From: Hydrogenophaga sp. A37
Lineage (GTDB): Bacteria; Pseudomonadota; Gammaproteobacteria; Burkholderiales; Burkholderiaceae_C
DNA length: 62,682 bases
Reading direction: 5' to 3'
Assembly (NCBI RefSeq): GCF_002001205.1
Contig: NZ_MUNZ01000068.1
Span: 1-62,682 of the forward strand
The notes beneath the pieces are model-generated. The model saw nothing but the letters and a program-made list of their open reading frames with translations, was not told the origin of the DNA and did no database searches. The stretch's first letter is position 1; every line of letters starts with the position of its first letter. Positions 53,385 to 60,975 of this stretch are shown here, piece after piece. Both the position numbers and the translations under genes were made by a program.

Positions 53385-55802
53385 TCAGCGCTTCCCCACG
53401 CCCTGCAGCTTGGCGAAAGCCGAGGCCATGGCACTGGCCGGTTCGGGCTGGCGCTGACCGCCGCCCTGCCCGCCCGCGGCCCGCGGCCCGCCCCGGGCCG
53501 GCTCGAAGCGGTTGTCGCGCGGGGCGCCGGGCTCGCGCTTCGCGGGCGTGGCGTCCAGCCGCATGGACAGGCCGATGCGCTTGCGCGCCACGTCGACTTC
53601 CATCACTTTGACCTTGACGATGTCACCGGTCTTGACGATTTCGCGCGCGTCGTTGACGAACTTGTTGGCCAGCTGGCTCACGTGGACCAGGCCGTCCTGG
53701 TGCACGCCGAGGTCGATGAAGGCGCCGAATTGGGCGACGTTGGACACCGTTCCCTCCAGGATCATGCCCTCGCGCAGATCGCTGATGTCGTCCACGCCGT
53801 CGTTGAAGCGCGCCACCGCAAAGTCCGGGCGCGGGTCGCGGCCCGGTTTTTCCAGCTCGGTCAGGATGTCCTTGACCGTGATCACACCAAACTTCTCGTT
53901 GGCAAACAGCTCGGGCCGAAGCGTCTTGAGCATGTCGGCGCGGCCCATGAGCGTGGCGACCGGCTGGCCGGTCTTGGCGATGATCTGCTCGACCACCGGG
54001 TAGGTTTCGGGGTGCACGCCGGTCATGTCCAGCGGGTTGTCACCGCCCCGGATGCGCAGGAAACCGGCCGCCTGCTCGAACGTCTTGGCGCCCAGGCCGC
54101 TGACCTCCATCAGCTGCTGGCGGCTCTTGAACGCGCCGTGCGCCTCGCGCCAGCGCACCACCGATTTGGCGACCGTGGCCGAGAGGCCCGACACCCGCGA
54201 GAGCAACGGCACGCTGGCGGTGTTCAGGTCCACGCCCACACCGTTCACGCAGTCTTCCACCACCGCCTCCAGCGTGCGCGCCAGCTCGCTCTGGTTCACG
54301 TCGTGCTGGTACTGGCCCACACCGATGCTCTTGGGGTCGATCTTCACCAGCTCGGCCAGCGGGTCTTGCAGGCGACGGGCAATCGAGGCCGCGCCGCGCA
54401 GGCTCACATCCACGTCCGGCATTTCCTGCGAGGCGAATTCGCTCGCGGAGTACACCGAGGCGCCCGCCTCGCTGACCACGACCTTCTGCAGGCCGTGGCA
54501 GGGGTGATCGGGCGCCGCGCCCTTCTGGATCAGCTTGATCAAGTCGGCGGCGAGCTTGTCGGTCTCGCGGCTGGCGGTGCCGTTGCCAATCGCGATCAGG
54601 TTCACGCCGTGTTTGTCGCACAGGCGCACCAGCGTGTGCAGCGAGCCGTCCCAGTCGCGCTTGGGTTCGTGCGGGTACACGGTGGCGGTGTCCACCAGCT
54701 TGCCGGTCGCGTCGACCACCGCCACCTTCACGCCGGTGCGAATGCCTGGGTCCAACCCCATCACCACGCGCGGGCCGGCCGGCGCGGCCAGCAGCAGGTC
54801 GCGCAGGTTGTCGGCAAACACCTTGATCGCCACCGCCTCGGCACTCTCGCGCAGGCGGGCAAACAGGTCGCGTTCGCTGGAGAGGCTGAGCTTCACGCGC
54901 CAGGTCCAGGCCACACACTTGCGCAGCAGGTCGTCGGCCTTGCGGCCCTTGTGGCTCCAGCCCAGGTGCAGGGCGATGCGGCCCTCGGCCAGCGACACGG
55001 TGGGCGCGGGCTTGCCGGTCGCGGCGCTCACGACCGCCTCGGGCTCGGGCAACACCAGCTTGGCGTCCAGGATCTCCAGCGCGCGGCCGCGAAACACGGC
55101 CAGCGCGCGGTGCGAGGGCACGCGGCCAATCGGTTCGTCGTAATCAAAGTAGTCTCGGAACTTGGCCACGTCGGGGTGGTTCTCGTCCTTGCCGGCCACC
55201 AGCTTGCTCTGCAGCAGGCCCTCGGTCCACAGCCACTCGCGCAGGCTCTGCAGCAGCGCAGCGTCTTCGGCCCAGCGCTCGGAGAGGATGTCGCGCACGC
55301 CGTCGAGCACGGCCGGCACGGTGGAGAAGTCGGCGCCAGGCTTGCCATCGTCCAGCACCTCAGCCGGCTTGGTGAACGCCGCCGCCTCGGCGGCCGGGTC
55401 CAGCGTCGGGTCGGCAAACAGCTTGTCGGCCAGCGGCTCGATGCCGAACTCGCGCGCGATCTGGCCCTTGGTGCGGCGCTTCAGCTTGAAAGGCAGGTAC
55501 AGGTCTTCCAGCTCCTGCTTGGTCGGCGCCTGGGCGATGGCCACACGCAACGCGTCGGTCAGCTTGCCCTGCTCGTCAATGGCCTTGAGCACCGCGCCCC
55601 GGCGGTCTTCCAGCTCACGCAGGTAACTGAGCCGGGCCTCCAGCTCGCGCAGCTGAATGTCGTCCAGCCCGTCGGTGACTTCCTTGCGGTAGCGGGCGAT
55701 GAAGGGCACGGTGGCGCCGCCGTCCAGCAGCTCCACGGCCGCCTTGATCTGGTGAACCCCGACCCGGATTTCCTGCGCGAGCTGCGCGATGATTTTTTGC
55801 AT
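53385..55802 (-). CDS. tex: RNA-binding transcriptional accessory protein Tex
   Basis: An 805-residue Tex protein. Order: N-terminal helical domain (ATVPFIARYRKEVTDGLDD), YqgF/RNase H-like domain (VVMGLDPGIRTGVKVAVVD), helix-hairpin-helix motifs (GVGVDLNTASVPLLSRVSGL), and a C-terminal S1 RNA-binding domain (LREGMILEGTVSNVAQFGAFIDLGVHQDG). I chose ATG 55802; ATG 55832 would add 10 residues. The tail after S1 is Arg/Gly-rich, not unusual. A single gene, next to the cassette array. Confidence 0.95.
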   Translation of the reverse strand: MQKIIAQLAQEIRVGVHQIKAAVELLDGGATVPFIARYRKEVTDGLDDIQLRELEARLSYLRELEDRRGAVLKAIDEQGKLTDALRVAIAQAPTKQELEDLYLPFKLKRRTKGQIAREFGIEPLADKLFADPTLDPAAEAAAFTKPAEVLDDGKPGADFSTVPAVLDGVRDILSERWAEDAALLQSLREWLWTEGLLQSKLVAGKDENHPDVAKFRDYFDYDEPIGRVPSHRALAVFRGRALEILDAKLVLPEPEAVVSAATGKPAPTVSLAEGRIALHLGWSHKGRKADDLLRKCVAWTWRVKLSLSSERDLFARLRESAEAVAIKVFADNLRDLLLAAPAGPRVVMGLDPGIRTGVKVAVVDATGKLVDTATVYPHEPKRDWDGSLHTLVRLCDKHGVNLIAIGNGTASRETDKLAADLIKLIQKGAAPDHPCHGLQKVVVSEAGASVYSASEFASQEMPDVDVSLRGAASIARRLQDPLAELVKIDPKSIGVGQYQHDVNQSELARTLEAVVEDCVNGVGVDLNTASVPLLSRVSGLSATVAKSVVRWREAHGAFKSRQQLMEVSGLGAKTFEQAAGFLRIRGGDNPLDMTGVHPETYPVVEQIIAKTGQPVATLMGRADMLKTLRPELFANEKFGVITVKDILTELEKPGRDPRPDFAVARFNDGVDDISDLREGMILEGTVSNVAQFGAFIDLGVHQDGLVHVSQLANKFVNDAREIVKTGDIVKVKVMEVDVARKRIGLSMRLDATPAKREPGAPRDNRFEPARGGPRAAGGQGGGQRQPEPASAMASAFAKLQGVGKR

Positions 55803-55891
55803 GTCCCGAGGGGCCACGGGGGCCCGTTTCATACGAAGCGGGCGAGTTTGCCACAGGGGTGGAGCGGCACCTGTGACCGTTTGGGGACCGC

Positions 55892-56113
55892 TCAGGCGCC
55901 GAACAACCGGTCGGCCAGCGCTTTGGACCGAGCAAGGCCTTCGGGCGTCAGATGAACCGATTCGGCGCGGCCCCGTGGGTCCGAAATCAAACCTTGATCC
56001 GCCTGCGACTGCATCACGTCGAAATCGAACCGTTTCCACACCCGGCCGTTGTCGAATGCAAAGGCCCCGAACAATGCGAGAACCGCTTCTTCGATTTTCT
56101 TGGAGTCATGCAT
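55892..56113 (-). CDS. DUF6429-type small protein (cassette gene 6)
   Basis: A 73-residue protein with VEEAVLALFGAF-like start and DVMQSQADQGLISDPRGRAESVHLTPEGL, the DUF6429 pattern. No function is known. The ATG at 56113 is the best start; no ribosome site is visible. An attC site lies directly upstream (56141-56208) but none is evident downstream, so it is either the last, eroded cassette or ordinary chromosome. Confidence 0.65.
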   Translation of the reverse strand: MHDSKKIEEAVLALFGAFAFDNGRVWKRFDFDVMQSQADQGLISDPRGRAESVHLTPEGLARSKALADRLFGA

Positions 56114-56140
56114 GGTGAATCCGTGATCGTTCAAAGAAAT

Positions 56141-56208
56141 AACGTGCTAGCTCAGGGGCGCGAAGCCAGCTTTTTGGCGTAGCGTCCCTCTGGAGCGAAT
56201 TGTTAGGC
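56141..56208 (-). other. attC site a
   Basis: On the minus strand it starts with the core GCCTAAC and ends at ACG|TT after about 68 bases. The core overlaps the TAA stop of the MltR-like gene, as is usual for cassettes. Confidence 0.7.
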
Positions 56209-56973
56209 TGAGACTTGACGTAGCACACTACTAAACTCCTCGAGAAAAGCCGAAAGAACTTTCTTCTGCTCAGGGCCCTCCGGTTTCGCCAATACTGTCA
56301 ATCTATCTTTGAACCCGAGAAGGAGCGTTAGGTAGAACTCCCGCTTCCTTTCCTCCGCCCCTTCCAGATTCTTCGCGATGTTGTTTAGCTCTTCTCGAGA
56401 ATTTTTAATTTGGGCCTCGAAGTCTCCGGAAAAGCCACGCATGAGATGACTTCCAATCAACTTTGCCCGCATACCCTTCTTTTTAATTTGATGGGTCGAG
56501 GAGCGGATTTCAACCAACAAACAACTCATGGAACTGCGAATCTTCTCGCTGGGCGTATCTGGGAAATTATCATCTATGCGACTAAAGCCCATGCCATCAA
56601 TCAGTGCCGCAATTTTCTGCTTTGACAAATTAACCGGCTTCCAACTATGAGCAAATTCGTTCCGAATTTTGCGCAAGCGTTCTAGATCGATAAATTGGTC
56701 TTTGGTGATCAAGCCCATGGCGTAAGCGGCTTTAATGCGTGAGGAAAATGTTCCCAGTGGAGCATTGAAACCATCGATAAGTTGTGTCGTCGCCTCGACA
56801 GGCATCATGAATGCCTTCAGTAGCTCGCCGAGGGCCTCCTCAGCAAACGCTGCTAACGAAAGAACCAGACCTCGATCATCAAGGTCACGCAGTGACCTCG
56901 TGAGTAGGTTTATTCCACCAAAAACCTGGTCTTCTGGATCGGGTAGGTCTGAAATCTTTGGCTCGTTCTCCAT
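56203..56973 (-). CDS. MltR-like (mannitol repressor domain) protein, cassette gene 5
   Basis: A 256-residue protein. The region with LSLAAFAEEALGELLKAFM, FNAPLGTFSSRIKAAYAMGL and LERLRKIRNEFAHS matches the MtlR/MltR domain and HEPN-like helical proteins; R-N-x-F-A-H is reminiscent of HEPN RNases (R-x4-6-H). The C-terminal 100 residues are charged and helical. A toxin or RNase role is possible but not shown. GC is much lower than the chromosome. It reads leftward like all genes of the array; its TAA is inside attC a. Confidence 0.72.
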   Translation of the reverse strand: MENEPKISDLPDPEDQVFGGINLLTRSLRDLDDRGLVLSLAAFAEEALGELLKAFMMPVEATTQLIDGFNAPLGTFSSRIKAAYAMGLITKDQFIDLERLRKIRNEFAHSWKPVNLSKQKIAALIDGMGFSRIDDNFPDTPSEKIRSSMSCLLVEIRSSTHQIKKKGMRAKLIGSHLMRGFSGDFEAQIKNSREELNNIAKNLEGAEERKREFYLTLLLGFKDRLTVLAKPEGPEQKKVLSAFLEEFSSVLRQVSA

Positions 56974-56983
56974 CGCAGCCTAA

Positions 56984-57145
56984 CGAGGTTGTAAAAAAAC
57001 GTCCGAGGCCACACTTTTACTCCGACTCGAGGTGTCCTTGACCCCTTGCCGAGCCCGCAATCGCTCAATACAGCGCGTTCTGAGAGGTCGATTTTCCAGA
57101 GCAGTCATGGCAGCAGTCACGCTTTCAGTTCTTTTATAGCCTCAA
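56984..57145 (-). repeat. 162-bp cassette-junction element, copy 1
   Basis: It begins CGAGGTTGTAAAAAAACG on the plus strand and ends with a degraded CTTTTATAGCCTCAA. It lies precisely between the GTT of attC b and the TTAGGC start of the MltR-like cassette. It encodes a 42-residue minus-strand ORF at 56980-57108. Confidence 0.85.
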
Positions 57146-57208
57146 CGTTTGAGATGCGAAGCGTGACCCGGCTTGCCGGGGCACGTCCTCTCGATTGATG
57201 GGTTAGGC
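57144..57208 (-). other. attC site b
   Basis: On the minus strand GCCTAAC begins within the TAA of the gene at 57203-57607, a palindrome GCCCCGGCAAGCCGGG forms the middle, and the site ends CAAACG|TT. Confidence 0.75.
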
Positions 57209-57607
57209 GCTTGAGGCCTTGCGCGCCACATTTGAAAACCTCGGCATTGCGATGCTTCTATACGCCTTTGAGACATCTTCCAGCTTTATGCCTACTCGCT
57301 TGATCTCTTCGGCTGACCAGTTCTCTGGATTTGTCCAGAAGTCTGCCTTGTATTCGCAGGTCATAGCCAATTCTTCGTCGATGTGCCGCAGTGGAATAGC
57401 TGCGGCTCCCCAGTACTTTGAAAGTTGCGCTTCGACATCCATGTTCCGCGGCTTCCCTTTCTCCAAGTCTCGGTAGTAGAGCTTTGTTTCCAGGAGCGCG
57501 GTCGAAATGGATCGTAAGGCGTTGTCCTTGAGGTCTCGCTTCTCCTTTGAGAGCGTGGCTATCGGCCCTAGTAGACAAATCAGCTTGTCAATGACGTACT
57601 CAAGCAT
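57203..57607 (-). CDS. hypothetical protein, cassette gene 4
   Basis: A 134-residue protein with no family recognised. It starts MLEYVIDKLICLLGPIATLS, then has a helical charged region and a Trp-rich segment (FWTNPENWSAEEIKRVG). The ATG at 57607 has GGGAGA upstream. Its stop falls inside attC b and its upstream junction is unoccupied by the 162-bp element. Confidence 0.65.
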   Translation of the reverse strand: MLEYVIDKLICLLGPIATLSKEKRDLKDNALRSISTALLETKLYYRDLEKGKPRNMDVEAQLSKYWGAAAIPLRHIDEELAMTCEYKADFWTNPENWSAEEIKRVGIKLEDVSKAYRSIAMPRFSNVARKASSA

Positions 57608-57644
57608 GGAGTCTCCCAATTCGATTGATAGAGGAAAAGCGCCT

Positions 57645-57709
57645 AACGTTTGACATGGGAGGCCCGCCCCGGCTTGCCGGGGCGAGTCCTCTTGATGGAA
57701 GGGGTAGGC
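57645..57709 (-). other. attC site c (degenerate core, unoccupied junction)
   Basis: The left core reads GCCTACC rather than GCCTAAC; the middle is a palindrome GCCCCGGCAAGCCGGGGC and the right end is CAAACG|TTAGGC at 57641-57650, directly joined to the next cassette. Confidence 0.65.
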
Positions 57710-57710
57710 G

Positions 57711-58256
57711 TCACTGCGCCTCCTTCTCAAGCATTGCAACTATCTCGCTTGAAAGCGCCTGCAGCTTTTCCTTCTTGGCGGCGTACTCTGGGTCGCTTGT
57801 TAGTAGTGCGCCGGTTGGCCCAATTGTCTTGTCGATCTCGTCGTATTTGTCTAGGTACTGATTTAGGGCCACTGCCTCGGCGTCCGTGAGTTGGAGTGCA
57901 GACGCTAGCTGCGACACCTTCTTGCGATACCAACTTCGCTTCGCTCGAGATGATTCAGTACTTGAGAACCTGCCTTCCGAGGCGCCAGTGAAGGCAAGAA
58001 TCTGCGCAAGTGGTAGGGCGACACTTTTCAGGCGTTCCTCTCGGACGAAAAGATCCTTTTTTGCCTGATCAATTTCGCGGAGAACCAACTTGAGATTCTT
58101 CAGATCAAGCTCTTGCAGGCGTCCGAAACCGTGCAGAACAAGTCCGAGCAGTGCGGTTGCGGCGACCAAGAAGCAGTAGCTGGCTTCGCTTATGCGACCC
58201 AGCCAAAGAAGCATGGTGAACGTGATGAAGCATGTGACAGCGATAAGGAGCGGCAT
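57711..58256 (-). CDS. two-TM hypothetical protein, cassette gene 3
   Basis: A 181-residue protein with two N-terminal membrane helices (about residues 2-20 and 25-45), a charged coiled-coil-like region (55-80) and a soluble C-terminus ending in a Glu/Lys-rich helix. No family is recognised. The start ATG at 58256 has CAGGAA upstream. Small membrane proteins are common in integron cassettes. Confidence 0.65.
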   Translation of the reverse strand: MPLLIAVTCFITFTMLLWLGRISEASYCFLVAATALLGLVLHGFGRLQELDLKNLKLVLREIDQAKKDLFVREERLKSVALPLAQILAFTGASEGRFSSTESSRAKRSWYRKKVSQLASALQLTDAEAVALNQYLDKYDEIDKTIGPTGALLTSDPEYAAKKEKLQALSSEIVAMLEKEAQ

Positions 58257-58277
58257 GGAAGTTCCTGGGACGCCTAA

Positions 58278-58439
58278 CGAGGGTGTAAAAAAACGTCCGA
58301 GGCCACACTTTTTCTCCGATTCGAGGTGTCCTTGACCCCTTGCCGAGCCCGCAATCGTTCAATACAGCGCGTTCTGAGAGGTCGATTTTCCAGAGCAGTC
58401 ATGGCAGCAGTCACGCTTTCAGTTCTTTTATAGCTTCAA
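58278..58439 (-). repeat. 162-bp cassette-junction element, copy 2
   Basis: It differs from copy 1 at about 6 positions. It joins attC d to the cassette 3 head, with GTT on both sides. The minus-strand 42-residue ORF is kept (ends at a TAG in GTTAGGC). Confidence 0.85.
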
Positions 58440-58505
58440 CGTTTGACATGAGGGACGTCCAAGGGCGATAGCCCTTGGACGTCCCCCTCGATGGCAGGGT
58501 TAGGC
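58438..58505 (-). other. attC site d
   Basis: GCCTAAC overlaps the TAA stop of cassette gene 2; the middle palindrome GGACGTCCAAGGGC/GCCCTTGGACGTCC is nearly perfect, and it ends CAAACG|TT. Confidence 0.78.
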
Positions 58506-59390
58506 GCTGCCCGGCACAGGTGGAACGAAATGGTGAGCATGCTCAACTGACTCTCGGGTTCGGAGTCGCGCAACAAAGTTGATATTTCGATGCCCGAAAG
58601 CAGAGATCTCTTTCAATGCGACGGGTACGCCTTCGCCGGTTAGGCGAGCATGGTCAACGCCATGAGGTATTTCAAGACTGATGCGAACTGAGCGCATTGA
58701 GCCGGAGAAGATATCCGGTATGCCGGTCACTACGTGCCAGTAACGACCGTCTTCTAGCCTTGAAGCGCTTCGACCTGTAAACGAGTCGATAACGATTCCG
58801 ACATCGAATTCGGTCGACTTCAGAATTTTCTTTGAATCGTTCCAGATGTCGAGCTGAAGGATGCGGACAAGGCACCTCTGGTCTTCATCAAAGTGTTCGA
58901 CGATGTCGACCTGTACGCTGTTGTCTAGTTGAACCCCCTGGACCGAATATCGAATGAGGCGATTCGTATCGTCAGCGAGCATTCCTGCCTCGCTGATGGT
59001 CCAAGCAATCCGAGGGCCGAGTTGCTGAGCCAGATCGCTGATGCGACCGTTGTAGACAAGATGCGTGTAGTGCTTCAGATCAAAAGGAATGTCATCGGTA
59101 CTCTGCGTTAACAGAATGACCCGCTTGCCGAGTGCATGTGCGTACCCCGTTTCGTAGAAGACATTTGCGTTTCTACCTGTCATATCAGCTATAACTACGT
59201 CAGCTTTTGTAATCTGGTTGTAGATCCTGTCCAGGATCGTTCCATCGAACATCTGCTCGTCGACTCGCTCGCAGTAGCAGCCGTGATCCTCACAGGCCTT
59301 CTTGATGCCGTAGCGATAGATGTCGTCAAAGTCTGATGAGAACGGCATCAATACAAAGACGAACGGCTTCTTGACGGGAGTGCTATGCAT
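58500..59390 (-). CDS. nucleoside-2-deoxyribosyltransferase/TIR-like protein, cassette gene 2
   Basis: A 296-residue protein. The N-terminal domain (residues 9-120) has FVFVLMPFSSDFDDIY and DVVIADMTGRNANVFYETGYAHALG with a likely catalytic Glu 80, as in nucleoside deoxyribosyltransferase and TIR-like NAD hydrolase folds. The remaining C-terminal 170 residues form a beta-rich domain of unknown type. TIR-like N-termini with a variable C-terminus are found in defence effectors. I chose the ATG at 59390; GTG 59414 is possible. Its TAA overlaps attC d. Confidence 0.75.
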   Translation of the reverse strand: MHSTPVKKPFVFVLMPFSSDFDDIYRYGIKKACEDHGCYCERVDEQMFDGTILDRIYNQITKADVVIADMTGRNANVFYETGYAHALGKRVILLTQSTDDIPFDLKHYTHLVYNGRISDLAQQLGPRIAWTISEAGMLADDTNRLIRYSVQGVQLDNSVQVDIVEHFDEDQRCLVRILQLDIWNDSKKILKSTEFDVGIVIDSFTGRSASRLEDGRYWHVVTGIPDIFSGSMRSVRISLEIPHGVDHARLTGEGVPVALKEISAFGHRNINFVARLRTRESVEHAHHFVPPVPGSA

Positions 59391-59442
59391 AGAGGCTTTC
59401 AAGGGTGCTTGCACGAATCAGTCGCTGCTCTGCAGCGCCTAA

Positions 59443-59604
59443 CGAGGTTGTAAAAAAACGTCCGAGGCCACACTTTTACTCCGATTCAAGGTGTCCTTGT
59501 CCCCTTGCCGAGCCCGCAATCGTTCAATACAGCGCGTTCTGAGAGGTCGATTTTCCAGAGCAGTCATGGCAGCAGTCACGCTTTCAGTTTTTTTACAGCC
59601 TCAA
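59443..59604 (-). repeat. 162-bp cassette-junction element, copy 3 (best-preserved ends)
   Basis: The ends GAGGTTGTAAAAAAAC (59444-59459) and GTTTTTTTACAGCCTC (59587-59602) are a 16-bp inverted pair with 15 matches. GTT flanks both ends on the minus strand. Two more copies lie in the same orientation; the same copy-bearing position is absent at 57641-57650. Confidence 0.88.
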
Positions 59605-59689
59605 CGTTTGACGTGAGGGGCGGCCGGAGCCGCAGGCGGAGGGAGCCACAAGCGCAGCTTGTGGCTCCCTCTCGACGGAATTGTTATGC
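59603..59689 (-). other. attC site e
   Basis: About 87 bases: left core GCATAAC (59683-59689), a long palindrome GGGAGCCACAAGC/GCTTGTGGCTCCC, and a right end TCAAACG|TT next to element copy 3. Confidence 0.72.
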
Positions 59690-59698
59690 ATATGTGTG

Positions 59699-60262
59699 CT
59701 ACGAAGTAACAGAGGAAAGGGACCAGTGTGCGTGCCGACCATCTTTTCGCTGAACAACCTGACCATCCACAAGCAGATCGTTCAATAGGCGATATACATA
59801 AACCTTGCTGACACCCATGTGCTCGTAAATTTCTGCCGTGGGTTTTTCTCCCTCAGCAAGGATGCTAAGAATCTTCTCCTTCCTGGAGTCCATTGAGGCC
59901 TGCTCAACGACACCACCGACCTTCTCTGAAATTCGCTGAATCTGTTCAGGCGATAGCGAAACCTCTGCAGATACAGCGGATGTGACAGTCCCGATCACCT
60001 GATATTTTAGGGCGTCTTTGATTCTTAATGATTCGATATACATTTCCTCATTTTCAAAGTCGCTAGGCGCATACAGGACTGTGTGGTTCCAGTTCAGAAT
60101 TGCAAAGAACACCCCGACAATAAGTATTGGAAATGCCATGACAAAATAAATGAAAATGGCCTGCATCTCTGGGGAGAGGTTAATCAGAGAAATGGTCGCA
60201 AAACCTTCAGCCAAGGTTGCGAATATTGCTACCACGGTAAGTGGGTTGCTAACTTTTGTCAC
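59699..60262 (-). CDS. two-TM protein with C-terminal winged-helix-like domain, cassette gene 1
   Basis: A 187-residue protein starting at GTG 60262, with AGGAGA 9 bases upstream. Two membrane helices lie at about 9-29 and 36-57. The C-terminal 60 residues (ILSILAEGEKPTAEIYEHM, VSKVYVYRLLNDLL) look like a winged helix with a final sheet. A membrane-tethered DNA-binding regulator is one reading. It is the first gene of the array, next to the probable insertion end near 60290. Confidence 0.65.
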   Translation of the reverse strand: MTKVSNPLTVVAIFATLAEGFATISLINLSPEMQAIFIYFVMAFPILIVGVFFAILNWNHTVLYAPSDFENEEMYIESLRIKDALKYQVIGTVTSAVSAEVSLSPEQIQRISEKVGGVVEQASMDSRKEKILSILAEGEKPTAEIYEHMGVSKVYVYRLLNDLLVDGQVVQRKDGRHAHWSLSSVTS

Positions 60263-60383
60263 TACACTGCGTCTCCTATGGGCTTATGCATAACTTTGAT
60301 TTATACGGCGTAGTTAAAAGCCACATCCATCCACTTTTGGATAGATGCAACGTTTCTGGATAGATATGGAATCCACATCTATC
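60263..60383. other. cassette-array start, attI-like
   Basis: AAAGTTATGCATAAG on the minus strand near 60284-60298 repeats the GTTATGC end of attC e, so this is the upstream crossover point of cassette 1. Further right, imperfect repeats of TGGATAGAT (60339 and 60358) could be integrase-type sites or a promoter. No intI gene is visible within this window. Confidence 0.4.
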
Positions 60384-60647
60384 TCATTCCTCCAGAGCAC
60401 GTACACGGTCGGACAGCCCCACTTGTCGGGCCGCGCGCAGTGGCAACTTCCAAAGGCGTAACACAGGATCCCAGACGCCGCCTGCCGCCTTGACCTGTGA
60501 TTGCAGTGCCTTTTCGCCGTAGCCGACTTGAACCCCACCAACCTGCCGGCGCGCGAACGGATAGGCACTCGGGACTTGGGGGTCAGGTCTTGCCTTTTGC
60601 TCGCAAGCACTGGACTGAGCACTCACGCGTTTTCGCGGCATTCGCAT
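60384..60647 (-). CDS. small conserved protein (tentative; N-terminus unsure)
   Basis: A possible 87-residue product. The C-terminal half, VQVGYGEKALQSQVKAAGG and WDPVLRLWKLPLRAARQVGL, resembles a widespread family of small bacterial proteins of unknown function with the W-D-P motif. The N-terminal half does not match that family, so the start may be wrong or the gene truncated. It lies between the array and the Fic gene on the minus strand. Confidence 0.4.
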   Translation of the reverse strand: MRMPRKRVSAQSSACEQKARPDPQVPSAYPFARRQVGGVQVGYGEKALQSQVKAAGGVWDPVLRLWKLPLRAARQVGLSDRVRALEE

Positions 60648-60975
60648 GCCACGAAACGCGACTGACAGGGTATTGCTGCCGCTGTGGGCCGAAGCCTGAC
60701 GGCCCGATGGTTCGGGCCAGCTTCGCAGCGGCGTCGGATGTTGATGGACCATGGCTCCCTCTCTGGCTGGAACGTTTTTGGTTGTTGTCCGTTCGAGCGG
60801 CCATTCTGCAACGTCTTGTCACAAGTTGGCAACCACCTTCCGCATCCTGAACTGCTGGTGCCCCGCCGCGAGCACGCCGGCAGAGGCGACCAGCCCTGCG
60901 ACCACCGTTCTAGCGTTTTGGTGGGAAGAAATCAGTTTTCTATCAAAATAGCGTCATCCCTATCCAAACACCACC
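60648..60975. other. intergenic region before fic
   Basis: About 330 bases without a gene I can support. GGCCCG/CGGGCC (60701-60706, 60713-60718) is a small hairpin. The last 60 bases become AT-rich (TTTTCTATCAAAATAGC), a plausible promoter for the Fic gene. Confidence 0.4.

Noticed and set aside
53295..55955. 886-codon plus-strand frame opposite tex
   Set aside because: Antisense of Tex; no recognisable motif.
56984..59604. CRISPR array
   Set aside because: Repeats are 162 bp and spaced by genes of over 800 bp, not 25-40 bp repeats with uniform spacers.
60263..60975. An integron integrase upstream of cassette 1
   Set aside because: No tyrosine recombinase motif is visible on either strand; only a small ORF and AT-rich DNA are present.
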